Below, piece by piece: positions 1 through 13,151 of a stretch of 64,000 bases of DNA (position 1 is its first letter; each line of letters opens with the position of its first letter). The position numbers and the translations under genes were made by a program. The DNA comes from Paralvinella palmiformis (taxonomy: Eukaryota; Annelida; Polychaeta; Terebellida; Alvinellidae), in contig JAODUP010000929.1 of the NCBI GenBank assembly GCA_025642065.1, forward strand, positions 1 through 64,000, written 5' to 3'. Under the pieces are notes generated by a model. It did not search any database and was not told the DNA's origin. It saw only the letters and a list, made by a program, of their open reading frames with translations.

Positions 1-2486
1 CAAGGGAGTAGCTGTCCTATATCTAGAATTGTTGATTCTTCTTCTTCTGACATGCATTCCTGTTTATTCAGCTCCGATCGAATAATCTTTTTCGAACGTT
101 TGTTTGACATTGTTGGCTTCCATTCTCCTGGGTCACCTTTCGGTGTTGGTTCACCTTGCAGATTTAGCAACTGGTGTAATGCACGTTTGCTGACGTGGCC
201 TAAGCGTTTGTAATCAGTATTACTGTCTTCTGTATCTATCCGTCTATCTTGTTCGATGATATTTATTTCTTCATCTATGATCCTCCCTATCTGTGTATCT
301 AGGTTGTCATTTGTCTGGTTAGGAAGAGGAGTATTGCTGTCGGTATCCGTACCTTCATCGCAAGGTTCAATCTTAGTCTCATTTATCCTGTTGTCATCAC
401 GAAGAAGCCACTCACCTACAAATGAAATAGCTGACCTTTGAGTTTCCTGTAGCTCAAAATACATTCTATGGATCTCAGTCATCAGGAGTATAAGACACCT
501 ATCGTCCAAAACATGGGTTAAGCTGTAAATGCGTTCATTTTCAATATAGGTGAGATTCTTTTCACAGTTGTCCATCTGACCAATTATTTCCCGTTTTGCA
601 ACTTTTATTTCTTCGGGAATCTTAGTGTTCCTAGAACGATCACGCTTAAGTTTCGATAATTGACATCGAAGCAGCTTTTCATTTTCACTGTTACATCGAC
701 CACCAATTCTCACAACAGATCCAGAATCGTCATCGGTGAACTTCAGAATCCCTTCTAGGAACTGGTCCAAAGCATGATTGGTGTAGCACACAAGTAATAT
801 TGGAGCGTTGCTTATCTTCACTATGTCCTCCTCTCGCAAACGACGACCCCAAACTCTAAAATTGTGTAACAAGATTTGAACAATTTTCAAGGCAATAAAT
901 GTTTTGCCTGTTCCTGGTGGGCCTTGAACAAGTGAAAATTCGTGTGTTAATGCCATCTCTAAAGCATCATACTGCGATGCATCTAAACCGAAATCACTAG
1001 CCTTCATCCACTTTGATTTGTCTAATATAGCCCACCTTTTGCAAGAAGATGATCTTTTTAGTAGTGGCTCAAAATCATATTGTACATCGTTCCCTCTAAG
1101 ATAACGAGGTGGACTGGGCGGTCTTTTCCTTTGACCCAACAGATAGTCTAGAAACGGTAGTTTAGCATCATTTAACTCTTGTAAACTCTCTAAATTGTAT
1201 CTATATGCTTCGAAGTAAGCAGAACATTCCACCATTTTGTAAACGGTGAATGGGTCGAGATCGACATGGTGATGTGCATCATTTACTAATATGTCTACCA
1301 TACCTTCCTTCAATAATTTGTTATCTCTCTCTTCCACAGTTCCAATCATAAATGTAGTAAAATCGTCAGAAGACAGGCACACAAGGGATCCATATATTAA
1401 CCGTTTACTGAATTCCCACTTAATGCGTCTTAATTTCAAAGCATTGAATTGTATGTGGTACAGGATTCCCTTTCCACTGCAGCTCAATCCAAGGTAACGC
1501 ACATCAGTGTATACATTGACATCTTGAATGTACTTTTCGTCTGTGTATATCTCTCTTACACGTCTGAGTTCTTTGATTCCTTGTCTCAGTGGGTACATGA
1601 AGTCTTCACGAAGTAAACGGAATTGAATGTCCAAGTATTGTTCCGTATCTCTGTACCCACCAGTTATTCTGTTTTTCCTCAGATATGGCTCAATATCACC
1701 ACGTAAGTCTTCTGGTACTGGTCCAATGGGAACCTCCCTGAAATTATTCGGAGGCTCTAGATAATTATCATCATTATCGCGATCCATGTTTCGTACTTTC
1801 ATGAGAACCCGTCCCTGTATCTGCCTTAGTATCGTTGTATGTTTTTCTTCTATTTCTTGCAAACATTTCTTATATTGTGTTGGGAGTGTAAAATGTTTTG
1901 ATGTCTCCACCGCCTTCAATTGAGCAAGAACCGAGGTAACATTTTCAGACGATCCTGCTGGTATACGATCCTGGCAAGCCTTTAAGACACCGCATATGGT
2001 GAGTAACACAGCACAACTGTCAGGTGACAACAACGTCATTCTGCACTTAGTAATATACGCAATCACTGGACCTGTGAAGAAACCACTGGTGTTGACTTGC
2101 TGAAGGATGTGGCTCACGTTCTGTGGGCTACTAACAGTGTTACAAACTTTGTTAATGAGATCAAGAAGCATTTCTGTGATTTCACCTGTTGATTCGCGGA
2201 GAATGTCTCTCAATTTAAACTGCGGCGATAGCAATTTCAAAGTGATAATCTCGGTCTCTTGCTGCAATAACTTTCGTATTTCGTCTAATGTTGTTGTATG
2301 CATCCGTGTACCATGGAACGGTGATGACCTACTACGGTCATCTCTGTATCGCTGTCTACTTCTGCTCGGACCTGGCATACCTGGCATATTTCCTCTACCT
2401 CCTCTGGCTGATGGCGCCTGATGTCTCCCAAAATGGGCAGGATTCTCGGATGGCAGACCTGTACCACGACCACGTTTACGATGCAT
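1..2486 (-). CDS. ZNFX1: ZNFX1-type helicase (NFX1-type zinc finger containing protein 1), N-terminal part, cut by the window edge
   Basis: Reading the minus strand from the ATG at 2486-2484 gives one open frame of about 828 codons with no stop down to base 1. The N-terminus (residues about 1-55) is rich in Arg, Gly, Ser and Pro. Then comes a helical region like the ARM-type N-terminal part of ZNFX1. Around residues 515-530 sits the P-loop LVQGPPGTGKTF (plus-strand bases about 900-935), followed by the family hallmark LLVCYTNHALDQFLEG (about 770-820). This is an SF1 (UPF1-like) helicase. Known family role: RNA-binding helicase in antiviral and small-RNA pathways, on mitochondria in mammals and in germ granules in nematodes. 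Walker B, later helicase motifs and NFX1 zinc fingers would lie left of the window. The roughly 2.5 kb intronless stretch is normal for this family. An acidic/Asn-rich insert (residues about 640-770) precedes the edge. The start is supported by the upstream AT-repeat stretch without continuing homology, but an extra upstream exon is not excluded. Paralogues are common in invertebrates, so orthology is not certain. Confidence 0.9.
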   Translation of the reverse strand, partial: MHRKRGRGTGLPSENPAHFGRHQAPSARGGRGNMPGMPGPSRSRQRYRDDRSRSSPFHGTRMHTTTLDEIRKLLQQETEIITLKLLSPQFKLRDILRESTGEITEMLLDLINKVCNTVSSPQNVSHILQQVNTSGFFTGPVIAYITKCRMTLLSPDSCAVLLTICGVLKACQDRIPAGSSENVTSVLAQLKAVETSKHFTLPTQYKKCLQEIEEKHTTILRQIQGRVLMKVRNMDRDNDDNYLEPPNNFREVPIGPVPEDLRGDIEPYLRKNRITGGYRDTEQYLDIQFRLLREDFMYPLRQGIKELRRVREIYTDEKYIQDVNVYTDVRYLGLSCSGKGILYHIQFNALKLRRIKWEFSKRLIYGSLVCLSSDDFTTFMIGTVEERDNKLLKEGMVDILVNDAHHHVDLDPFTVYKMVECSAYFEAYRYNLESLQELNDAKLPFLDYLLGQRKRPPSPPRYLRGNDVQYDFEPLLKRSSSCKRWAILDKSKWMKASDFGLDASQYDALEMALTHEFSLVQGPPGTGKTFIALKIVQILLHNFRVWGRRLREEDIVKISNAPILLVCYTNHALDQFLEGILKFTDDDSGSVVRIGGRCNSENEKLLRCQLSKLKRDRSRNTKIPEEIKVAKREIIGQMDNCEKNLTYIENERIYSLTHVLDDRCLILLMTEIHRMYFELQETQRSAISFVGEWLLRDDNRINETKIEPCDEGTDTDSNTPLPNQTNDNLDTQIGRIIDEEINIIEQDRRIDTEDSNTDYKRLGHVSKRALHQLLNLQGEPTPKGDPGEWKPTMSNKRSKKIIRSELNKQECMSEEEESTILDIGQLLP

Positions 2487-4430
2487 TTTCCTTCATATAT
2501 ATATATATAAAGACATTTATGTAAACAAAGTGAAAATGGTTATATTTATATATTAGATTCGTAAGGAGGTATATGGAATTTGTTACTTCATTCGCACTTC
2601 GTTAGAACTGACGTCTAGTAAGGATGTATATTTAAAAAAGTGCGTGCTTGCTTGGTCTAAATAGCTAGCTTGGCATGGAGACTTAGGAACAGTTCTGATC
2701 CAGACGTCATCACAGAAGGTTCTCTTTCCCAAGATTAGTAATAAATAATTAAAGTCAACACGCTGGTTTCACCTACGAAGTAAAAAAAAAAGGTGAGAGT
2801 AAGATCGATGACATTGACTCGACTTAATGGAACATAATATTGTTGTATTCTTTAGTGCTAGGAGAGAGATGGTCGTGTGTAATGTTGAATGATCTAAACG
2901 TTTACAGATCAGTAAGGACACCGGAAGCTCTCTCTCTCTCTCTAATCTATCCTTCACTGGCAGCCAATATAGAGTCGTCAATAAAAGAGTCGACACAAAA
3001 TTTAGCCCAGAACCTATACAGTAGCCAGTTATAAAAGTGGAATTATGGCCTTTTGTGTCGCTACATAGATCTTAAACTCCAAATACACCTGAGGTGATAA
3101 GAATATCTACAAATGATGTTAATGCCCACGCCCATAAAAAGATCGCTGTCCCAGGAAACAGCAACAATTCTGACCGACGAGGTAGGTGTGATGTGGCTCT
3201 ATTACGTACATTGGCAATACTAGACATTATGTATAACAGACCGAGTACATATATCTAGATAAGATCCAGTTTTAATTTAGGTGGATAAAGGTTTGCCACC
3301 TATTTTCACGCTTTAATCTAAATTCGGTAAATATATATTGTAATAAGTGTTTTATTTCTTATAAAATTTCTTATTTTACGTATAGATTACAATGAAGATT
3401 ACAATAATGATAAAATCAAATGCAAAGATCACGTAAAGTCGAATTTTGCAAGTTGCCCGACAAAACAGGCTGGCATGAGTCATAAATATCATGATGTGGT
3501 TGTTTGATTGGAATACACATGCTTGAGAATTTTTCGCGAATCCACGGATTTCAGATTTTTTCCGACAAACCAGGGACAATGAGTTACATTTTATTTCTAG
3601 TTAAGAGTAGTTCCCCCCTCGTTATCTGAACTTAACTCACTACCACTGTCTCTTTGGTAGATATATGGTTAGTCTGCTTGCTCCAATTTATAAATACGTT
3701 AACAAATACTCTCGGCGAATGTTTCAGAGTTAACGTTAGCTAAGTATGATTCGAATGCAAGCAGATAGCTGTTAGGATCACCGTAAGTAACTCTCTGACG
3801 TCACATCCTGGCGCCGTTGCAGAGAACCCAAGGCATCGACTGTTAATAAATATGATCAAACTTTTTCATTTATTTTGTTCTATGAAGGTGTTTGACAACA
3901 GTTGCCATGAGAAGATAAACATTTATAATAGATCTTTTTCTGATAAATTAATTTCTTTGTGAGAATGAGAATATATATGATATGTTAGCTTAAAAGTTAC
4001 CTCCAGTACTTCCCAAAATTATTATTAATGTTTTTCTTGTGATAAAATATTCATATTATGACATTTATTATCTCAATGAAATGCCTCCACAGTCCACAGT
4101 AGGTGCAAATGTTTATCAGATTTTTTAGCAGTTGTTGCTATGGCCCCTGTAAATGGCTGCCAGGATGTGACGTCAGCACTTTGATTCCGGTGATCCTGAA
4201 AGCCATCCGCTCGCATACTATCCAGACTTAACCAGTTAACGGCAGTGTATGGGTTTGTTTATTATTGGATTATCAAATGAATTGAATAATATAGGATCTA
4301 GCGATTGAAGCGTATCTTTCTGAACACGAGAAAGCAGACTATCCAAATATCAATCAAAGTGGCAATGATAGTAAACTCAGTCCGGATATCGAAGGTGAAA
4401 CTGTTCATAACTTTCGCGATCAAGAAACAT
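2487..4430. other. Intergenic DNA upstream of the ZNFX1-like gene
   Basis: AT-rich non-coding DNA that should hold the ZNFX1-like promoter and 5' UTR. A short (AT)n tract lies at 2495-2510, just before the start codon. I see no convincing exon, TATA box or known repeat here. Short open frames are not supported by homology. Confidence 0.5.
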
Positions 4431-5502
4431 GTGCGCGGCCCGAATTCTGGACATTTAGCCAACGGACATTTAGCCAACGGACACTTAGCCAACGGACATT
4501 TAGCCATTATTTGCAGGGGAGACATTTAGCTAACATTCAAAATTATTGATTATGTTTGTGTGTCGTTTCACTATAAATATAGTTGTTTCAATAAACACAA
4601 AACATTGTATGTAATTGTATTTTTGTAATTCATTGTACAAATGTAACAAACACAAAGTGATGTCTCATATTCTAAAACTTCAAACACGGATGTTACATAT
4701 AGTCCACAGCTGTTATATTCAATCGTGATAGTGTATGTAATTGTATTTTATTCAATTCATTGTACGAATGTAATGATCACAAAGTAATGTCTCATACTCT
4801 AAAATTTGCAAACACAAACATTGCATATAATAATTTCTTTATTTCTGACATGTTGTTCATAGGTGTACTTTGTCAATATTCCTATCATTAAGTCTACATC
4901 GTATAATTTTAATATATTTGTTTGTATTATCTATATTGTTTCCATTTCTTTATAGTTTTGTATGAATATATTTGAAATTTAAAAAAAAATCGAGTCATTT
5001 ATCTAATTGCACTGGGGCCCTTTTATCCCACTAGTATACAGAAGCCACTCGTTCCAGGTGAATGAATTTAAGTGTCATTGTGGATGATCTGGTCAACTTG
5101 AAGGTACACCAAACAGAAGCACTGTAAACTAAGCAAGATATATTTGCACTGGGTGACCCTTTTATCCCATAAACCCATGCACAAATTGCATGTTGCATAT
5201 CACTATTTATAATTATGTATAATACCTGAGAAAACAGCATACATTAATATAAATATACAAATTGTACAAAAAAGCAGCAATAATTATTATGTTGCTAATA
5301 TCTTATCTAAAGATAGGCCTATATTTGCAACATCCATAAACAGAACATAATATTGACAGAGCATATACAAACTCAAAAATATAACAATATACATATACAT
5401 GTAAGATAAACAAAAATTGAATGTTGGCTAAATGTCCCCCTCCCCTTGCAATTAATGGTTAAAATGTCCGTTTGCTAAATGTCCGGATACCGCGCGGCCC
5501 AG
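4431..5502. mobile_element. Putative non-autonomous DNA transposon with inverted ends built of GGACATTTAGCC repeats
   Basis: The left end (4433-4507) has a GC-rich lead GCGCGGCC, then four tandem copies of a 15-16 base unit GGACATTTAGCCAAC. The right end (5425-5500) carries the reverse complement: CTAAATGTCC units followed by CGCGCGGCCC. The body is AT-rich, has no transposase-like frame, and contains two direct repeats of about 120 bases (about 4600-4705 and 4725-4830). A clear target-site duplication was not found. The superfamily is unknown to me. The lysine-cysteine-proline repeat frame on the minus strand here is only the translation of the tandem units. Confidence 0.6.
4600..4830. repeat. 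Two direct repeats of about 110-120 bases inside the inverted-repeat element
   Basis: The segments at about 4600-4705 and 4725-4830 both read GTATGTAATTGTATTTT, then an ATTCATTGTAC block, then CACAAAGT(A/G)ATGTCTCATA. They are diverged copies of one unit. Confidence 0.6.
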
Positions 5503-7075
5503 CACCAAAACAACTCACAATCGATTAGGTAAGGGGGGGGGTGTCCCTCCGTTAGCTAAACAGACTATAAATTTAAAGTTGCATATCATAAGATAAGAAA
5601 TATGTATTTAAAGTCGGTGAAACCCAACACACCAAAATTATTCTAGAACAGTAACTACTACAACACTCAATAGTGGATCTACTTCTACACGCACACTAGT
5701 CTGGAGCATCTGACTAGGGAGTGACCCCCGTCGTTCTGATATCGATCGAACGGCCGGTAGACGGAGAATCTTGTTTACTATATCAACTTCGTAGCATGTG
5801 CTTTCAAAGTGGTCTTCGTAAACGATTAAATTGCTACCAACTGAGAACTTTTGAAGCGTATATCCAGTTCCAGTATTGTGTAGTCACTCTTGCGCAATAT
5901 CTTTGCGTTCAGTGTTACTGGGCATAGGCATTTTAAAGTAATGTTTCCCTTTATTTTTCCGCGTATTATTGTTTAGTGCATCTTTGCTGGGTACATTTAC
6001 CCACAATTCATCGCGCACTCCTGACTGCTGACAGAGGGATAGAGATTGCAGAGCTCCAGAAATCGATTTGCTGACGTCACACAAGAGGAAATCAGGACAA
6101 AGAAGAAGGCAATATGGCCGCAGTCAATTTCTGTTTTAGTTCAATCATATGTAAAATACCTCTCAACCAGATCCTTGTTATTTGCAATTTCCGACATAAC
6201 TATGCTAGATTATAATTGTCCATACTGTTTTAAACGTTAGAGGTACCCTTTAATCCGTTATCTTTACTTTTTGTCATGAAGGGAAACGGTATGCATCATA
6301 ATTTGGAATTTTGGAATCCGGTTGTACGCAACAAGTATATCAATATATTCAATTTAATAATCCACAGTAAATTTATTTTACAAAAATTATGTGTGTTCTC
6401 TGGAAGCTCCTACGACAGGTTTTCCACTAAAATTAGCTGCATGAGACAGACTGTAATATAATAATAATATGATGATAATAAATATTTGTTTTCTACTTAC
6501 AGAAGGAGCGTTCAGAAGTGGCCTATAGTTATAGGATGGCCAAATTAAATGGTGTTGAACACATTTTCATTATACGCAGGAGTAAACAAATCCATGCATC
6601 ATGCATCTATTTAAAGGTGTTTCAGAAATTTATAGTGATTGTTTTTTTTCCATGAATTTGATTTTGTTTTAACTATCAATTGGTGTTATTGTAGATATTG
6701 CCGTAAATATACGGTGTATATAGATATATCAGTTTGTCTTTAATATAATATATTCTGGGTGAAAATCAATTTTGGTGTTGACTTTTATATGATTTATTTT
6801 ATACAACAATATAGCAGAGAATTGGGACTTTTATTCCATATTCTAAATATCAAAATATATTGCCTACACCATTGTCTAGTAAAGCTCCACAGAATATTCC
6901 AACCTCATTATGATTAGTGCACCTTTTATTAGGTAATCACTTTTCTGTTTTTGTTCTATTTTTTACTTAACTGTGACAAGTAGTCAACACAATATTTTTA
7001 ATAAAGGCTAATCTCAGATAAAAGTATATCAACTTGAAAGGATGTAGCACCAAATTCCATAACATTAAATTGGGA
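5503..7075. other. Intergenic stretch without recognised genes
   Basis: AT-rich DNA with a short G homopolymer near 5532. No coding homology, tRNA-like box or paired inverted repeat was seen. Confidence 0.4.
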
Positions 7076-8300
7076 GTGTATAATTTGTTTGAACTCATAT
7101 GAATCTCATGTTACCATATTGATTGATACATTAAGTCGAAAATAAGCGTAATTTATCTATTTAATCAACAGTTTGTACTTTCATTGTGGAGTAAATCGTG
7201 ACTTGGATTCAATTTAGAAACACTGACGTTAAATCATAACGAGGATTATTCCACCTCTTTGGCCTACTAAGCTGGTAAATAATGGTAATTAAAGTGTTCC
7301 AGCATTTTAATACAGAAAAACAACCCCATATCAACACTAATCTAGTAAATATGGGAGATCAAAAGAAAACATATACATCAATATGCCATTGCATGCAGGG
7401 TCATCTTAAAAACAATATAGGCCCCCGCGGGGAAGTAGTGCACTGGGGCCCCTACCTACACAACCACCCACAGGGAAAAAAATGTAAATGGTCCAGATCC
7501 GTACACATACATGCACGTGAGGTTACAGAGGTGACCTTGATATTACATCAGATGCGAATGCCACTGTCCACTTGTAATATAGTAACAGATACTTATAGTT
7601 TAGTATAGAATAGTAGTTATTTATTGACAGCAAGTCACAACATAAATAGATTAACATAGGGCCCCTATATGCTCGTGGGGCCCCTGGGGAAGTGCCCAGC
7701 GTGCCAATGCGCCAAGACGGCCCTGATTGCATGTGTCATAGGGTCGTATAAATATATTGCATATTCTTGAAAACATAAATACATAGAAACGTATTGACAG
7801 TATCGTAGGACTTACCTCTGGCTCTGATCGATGTTATATCGCCAAGCTAAATCAACACAATTAACGCAGTATTTCATAGCAGATCAGATCCTTCAATAAG
7901 CCATAATCTGAATAATAGTTTACGTGGTGAATCAAGGTTGTTTCGATCACGTTACTGACAGCTTGGTGGAAAATATGACTCATCTGCCTGCAGACATTCC
8001 GGAAAATTGTCGGGTTTTCCCGACCGGTAATTACGTCCAGACGAAGCACGTTTTGGCCGTTTTTCGGCGAAATTCACACTCAATAAGCGTCGGTAAATAA
8101 CATATTTCAAATTATTTTCTTGAATTGTCCTCAACTTTTATCATTAGAATTATTATCATCATCAAACAGCATTTGAAAATGAAATGCGTATTTTCCAAAA
8201 CGTCACAGCTTTCATACGGATTATCAGTGACGGACTAGGCGGTTGGGCGTCTAAACAATGGCGTAGCCGTTATAAGTGAGGCACGAACTGCCGAGGAAGG

Positions 8301-8560
8301 GTGAGCTCCGGTGGCCTAGTGGTTAAGCACCCGGCACTTGGTGCCAACGCGATTAAAGAGGTCGAAACTTTCATAATCGCTCACACATCGGCTGACCACG
8401 TAAATGGCGCGTCTCCACATATTTAAATAGGGACGTTAACCCAGACGTAAGGCGGACCACCTCAAGGTTGTTTCCCGTGGTGTGGGAGGAGTTCTCAACC
8501 ACTCTAACATAGAGGCTGTGCTGTTAAAAAAGTGGGGATTCTCCCCGAAAACAAACCTAA
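8301..8560 (+). mobile_element. tRNA-derived SINE, family 1, unit A copy (internally eroded)
   Basis: It begins GTGAGCTCCGGTGGCCTAGT, where TGGCCTAGTGGTTAAGC resembles a Pol III A box. It is flanked on both sides by the 10-base target-site duplication CCGAGGAAGG (8291-8300 and 8561-8570). It is about 105 bases shorter than the unit C copy, with many short losses, including the B box GGTTCGAACCC. The tail is A/C-rich. Confidence 0.8.
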
Positions 8561-9611
8561 CCGAGGAAGGGGTGGAAGTAAAATGGAAATCAAATAATAC
8601 TGAGATGTCTTCTGAAGTACTACAAAATCCGAATATTTCAAGTGTATACTGTGTATAAATACTGGGAAAAGAAAAGTAGACATTCCTGTGAAGAAAGTGC
8701 CATGGTATGGGTAGAGGGCTTAAATATAGAGGCGTTACTCTTGCCGCGCCATGTTGAATTTTGAACCAGTGGCGCCTCCAGCGACCGGATGTATTTCTCA
8801 GATAAACAAAAGCTCTCTGGTTGTCCACATGTGATCGTGTACATGTGTGCGCATGGTTGAAATGAATTGCCAATACTAGTACTATATGTCACATGATCAC
8901 ATACTATTTTATTAATTAACACTTTAATTGTGCACACATGATATCGAAAAAAACGAAGCTCTGAAACTGTAAATAAAGAATTATGTGATTTCACAGCCCA
9001 GTCACATACTGACATAGCCTACAATTTGCGATCACTTGTCAGCTGATCAGAAAATAATTGAACGTGGTTTAGGTTATTTCATAGCTTTGTGTGTGGAAGT
9101 TTTTTAATGAAAACAATTAGGTATATATGAGATAATCAATTATATGCATTTGTTGTTTCATAAAGATATAATTATGTCTATTCCACATCTTTTTATTTTA
9201 AATGAATGTTTTTAATGTTATGTTAAGTGGGGATCGATGTATTATACAAGCATCGTCCTTTTCTTTATTTGGCATCGTCGTGACTAATGAATTACTCTCA
9301 GGAATAGTATATTTTTCAGGTTATTAGTCTTTTAGACTAGTAATGGATTCTAATTAGCTTCTAACCCTGTAAATATGTCCCGAAGAAAGTTAAATGCGTT
9401 GTTTCAATGGAAACTCATCCACTTCGTAAGTATTTCTCTCATATGAGAAACAAGGCTAAAGAGCTACACTATTTAAAATTCAATGGTATAGGAAATCCTT
9501 TCTCCCGAACTCAGTTAATTTGTTTAACAGATATTTGCCCATTTATTGTTATTGTAAAATCAAAATGTACACCATTTGCAAGTGCTATGAATTAATGTCT
9601 GTATATATTAG

Positions 9612-9855
9612 TTATGGTACTCTCAATGTCCAATGTATTTCTCATCTTTCCCCAATTCTCCATTGGTGACGCTCTCATGTGTCTATCCAGAAATCAGCTC
9701 CTGACAGATCTTAATGATAGGTTCCACGTCGACAGCTATGTGAATCCATTTAGCTCGAACATGATCATGTGGCACCTCAGTGCAATGGCGTGCGAAGGTT
9801 TCATCTTGTTTGTGATGCACTTTCTAATCGAAGCTCACCTGTTTCCCAGGCCAAG
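9612..9855 (+). CDS. ABCA transporter exon X, copy A (last part of second membrane domain)
   Basis: After acceptor TATATATTAG the frame reads VFLIFPQFSIGDAL ... VNPFSSNMIMWHL ... FLIEAHLFPRPR. This matches ABCA1/ABCA4-type proteins just before the cytosolic linker to the second nucleotide-binding domain (conserved pattern FPxFxxGxxL, NPFS, PRP). The exon is 244 bases, entered in phase 1 and leaving in phase 2 if the GC donor AAG/GCATGT is used. In this copy no linker exon follows before the next repeat unit, so it is an orphan exon copy that could be used only by skipping or alternative splicing. Confidence 0.8.
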
Positions 9856-10421
9856 GCATGTAACCCTTTATTGTATTTTATACCTGATTATATTTGTTGG
9901 TTGTGTAAGATATTTATTGATGAAACAGTTAGTTTTTTCTTCTTTTTATTGATTCTAGAAAATCTTACGGTTCTAGATTCTGTCTGGAATTACCGATCAA
10001 TATCTAGACGGAATTTCTGTGTACTATTTCAGGGAAAAAAACATTAACGTTCATCTTATCTTTATTCCATTTAATATATTACTGTTTATTTGTCAACATT
10101 CGGCTGTATAAGGTTGTATATATTTTATATTTAAATAGTGTGTGTATGTGTGCGTGTATGTTTGTCTTCAAAAATCAAAGATGCATGCCTTACAAGTCCT
10201 TAGTTCTACTAATTCCCAAACCCTTTTTGAAGCATGTTGTTATGACTGTCATTAAACTAACTTGCATAACGTTTTAAATATCCCGTTCAAACAACTTACA
10301 ATTTGATAATATCTCTATATAATGTTATGGAGCTTACATATAACTATAATATAAAGTGTAGCACAATGGAATTTTATTAACTTTAGGTTATAATAATATA
10401 ATGTAATAATAATAGCGAATA

Positions 10422-10552
<131 letters not shown>

Positions 10553-12907
10553 TGTGTATAATTTGTTTGAACTCATATGAATCTCATGTTACCATATTGA
10601 TTGATACATTAAGTCGAAAATAAGCGTAATTTATCTATTTAATCAACAGTTTGTACTTTCATGGTGGAGTAAATCGTGACTTGGATTCAATTTAGAAACA
10701 CTGACGTTAAATCATAACGAGGATTCCACCTGTTTTGGTTTACTAAGCTGGTAAATAATGGCAATTAAAGTGTTCCAGCATTTTAATACAGAAAAACAAC
10801 TCCATATCAACACTAATCTAGTAAATATGGGAGATCAAAAGAAAAAATATACATCAATATGCCATTGCATGCAGGGTCATCTTAAAAAGAATATAGGCCC
10901 CCGCGGGGAAGTAGTGCACTGGGGCCCCTACCTACACAATCACCCACAGGGAAAAAAATGTAAATGGTCCAGATCCGTACACATACATGCACGTGAGGTT
11001 ACAGAGGTGACCTTGATATTACATCAGATGCGAATGCCACTGTCCACTTGTAATATAGTAACAGATACTTATAGTTTAGTATAGAATAGTAGTTATTTAT
11101 TGACAGCAAGTCACAACATAAATAGATTAACATAGGGCCCCTATATGCTCGTGGGGCCCCTGGGCAAGTGCCCAGCGTGCCAATGCGCCAAGACGGCCCT
11201 GATTGCATGTGTCATAGGGTCGTATAAATATTTTGCATATTCTTGAAAACATAGATACATAGAAACGTATTGACAGTATCGTAGGACTTACCTCTGGCTC
11301 TGATCGATGTTATATCGCCAAGCTAAATCAACACAATTAACGCAGTATTTCATAGCAGATCAGATCCTTCAATAAGCCATAATCTGAATAATAGTTTACG
11401 TGGCGAATCAAGGTTGTTTCGATCACGTTATTGACAGCTTGGTGGAAAATATGACTCATCTGCCTGCAGACATTCCGGAAAATTGTCGGGTTTTCCCGGC
11501 CGGTAATTACGTCCAGACGAAGCTCGTTTTGGCCGTTTTTCGGCGAAATTCACACTCAATAAGCGTCGGTAAATAACATATTTCAAATTATTTTCTTGAA
11601 TTGTCCTCAACTTTTATCATTAGAATTATTATCATCATCAAACAGCATTTGAAAATGAAATGCGTATTTTCCAAAACGTCACAGCTTTCATACGGATGAT
11701 CAGTGACGGACTCGATCTAGTCTTTCGGATATCTGATTACCGATAAAACGAACTCAAACTAAAGCATACACACATTTATACAGGGGCGGATTCAAGGTTT
11801 TTCGGTTGGGCGTCTAAACAATGGCGTAGCCGTTATAAGTGTGGCACGAACTGCCGAGGAAGGGGTGGAAGTAAAATGGAAATCAAATAATACTGAGATG
11901 TCTTCTGAAGTACTACAAAATCCGAATATTTCAAGTGTATACTGTGTATAAATACTGGGAAAAGAAAAGTAGACATTCCTGTGAAGAAAGTGCCATGGTA
12001 TGGGTAGAGGGCTTAAATATAGAGGCGTTACTCTTGCCGCGCCATGTTGAATTTTGAACCAGTGGCGCCTCCAGCGACCGGATGTATTTCTCAGATAAAC
12101 AAAAGCTCTTTGGTTGTCCACATCTGATCGTGTACATGTGTGCGCATGGTTGAAATGAATTGCCAATACTAGTACTATATGTCACATGATCACATACTAT
12201 TTTATTAATTAACACTTTAATTGTGCACACATGATATCGAAAAAAAAAACGAAGCTCTGAAACTGTAAATAAAGAATTATGTGATTTCACAGCCCAGTCA
12301 CATACTGACATAGCCTACAATTTGCGATCACTTGTCAGCTGATCAGAAAATAATTGAACGTGGTTTAGGTTATTTCATAGCTTTGTGTGTGGAAGTTTTT
12401 TAATGAAAACAATTAGGTATATATGAGATAATCACTTATATGCATTTGTTGTTTCATAAAGATATAATTATGTCTATTCCACATTTTTTTATTTTAAATG
12501 AATGTTTTTAATGTTATGTTAAGTGGGGATCGATGCATTATACAAGCATCGTCCTTTTCTTTATTTGGCATCGTCGTGACTAATGAATTACTCTCAGGAA
12601 TAGTATATTTTTCAGGTTATTAGTCTTTTAGACTAGTAATTGATTCTAATTAGCTTCTAACCCTGTAAATATGTCCCGAAGAAAGTTAAATGCGTTGTTT
12701 CAATGGAAACTCATCCACTTCGTAAGTATTTCTCTCATATGAGAAACAAGGCTAAAGAGCTACACTATTTAAAATTCAATGGTATAGGAAATCCTTTCTC
12801 CCGAACTCAGTTAATTTGTTTAACAGATATTTGTCCATTTATTGTTATTGTAAAATCAAAATGTACACCATTTGCAAGTGCTATGAATTAATGTCTGTAT
12901 ATATTAG

Positions 12908-13151
12908 TTATGGTACTCTCAATGTCCAATGTATTTCTCATCTTTCCCCAATTCTCCATTGGTGACGCTCTCATGTGTCTATCCAGAAATCAGCTCCTGA
13001 CAGATCTTAATGATAGGTTCCACGTCGACAGCTATGTGAATCCATTTAGCTCGAACATGATCATGTGGCACCTCAGTGCAATGGCGTGCGAAGGTTTCAT
13101 CTTGTTTGTGATGCACTTTCTAATCGAAGCTCACCTGTTTCCCAGGCCAAG
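12908..13151 (+). CDS. ABCA transporter exon X, copy B
   Basis: 244 bases, almost identical to copies A and C, with an intact frame, the same TTAG acceptor and the same GCATGT donor. Its phase joins correctly to exon a at 13904. Residues end FPRPR, the usual position before the linker in ABCA proteins. Confidence 0.8.

Noticed and set aside
4440..4510. CRISPR-like direct repeats
   Set aside because: The units are contiguous with no spacers, and the window is eukaryotic.
4298..4529. Frames with KCPLA or GHLAN repeats
   Set aside because: Translation of the tandem GGACATTTAGCC units at the end of a transposon-like element.
7282..7608. 108-residue plus-strand frame, repeated at 10758
   Set aside because: It is conserved between units only because the DNA is duplicated. 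No similarity to known proteins was recognised.
8436..9015. Minus-strand frames of 125-145 residues in the repeat units
   Set aside because: Chance frames in non-coding parts of the tandem units, broken by the SINE and indels.
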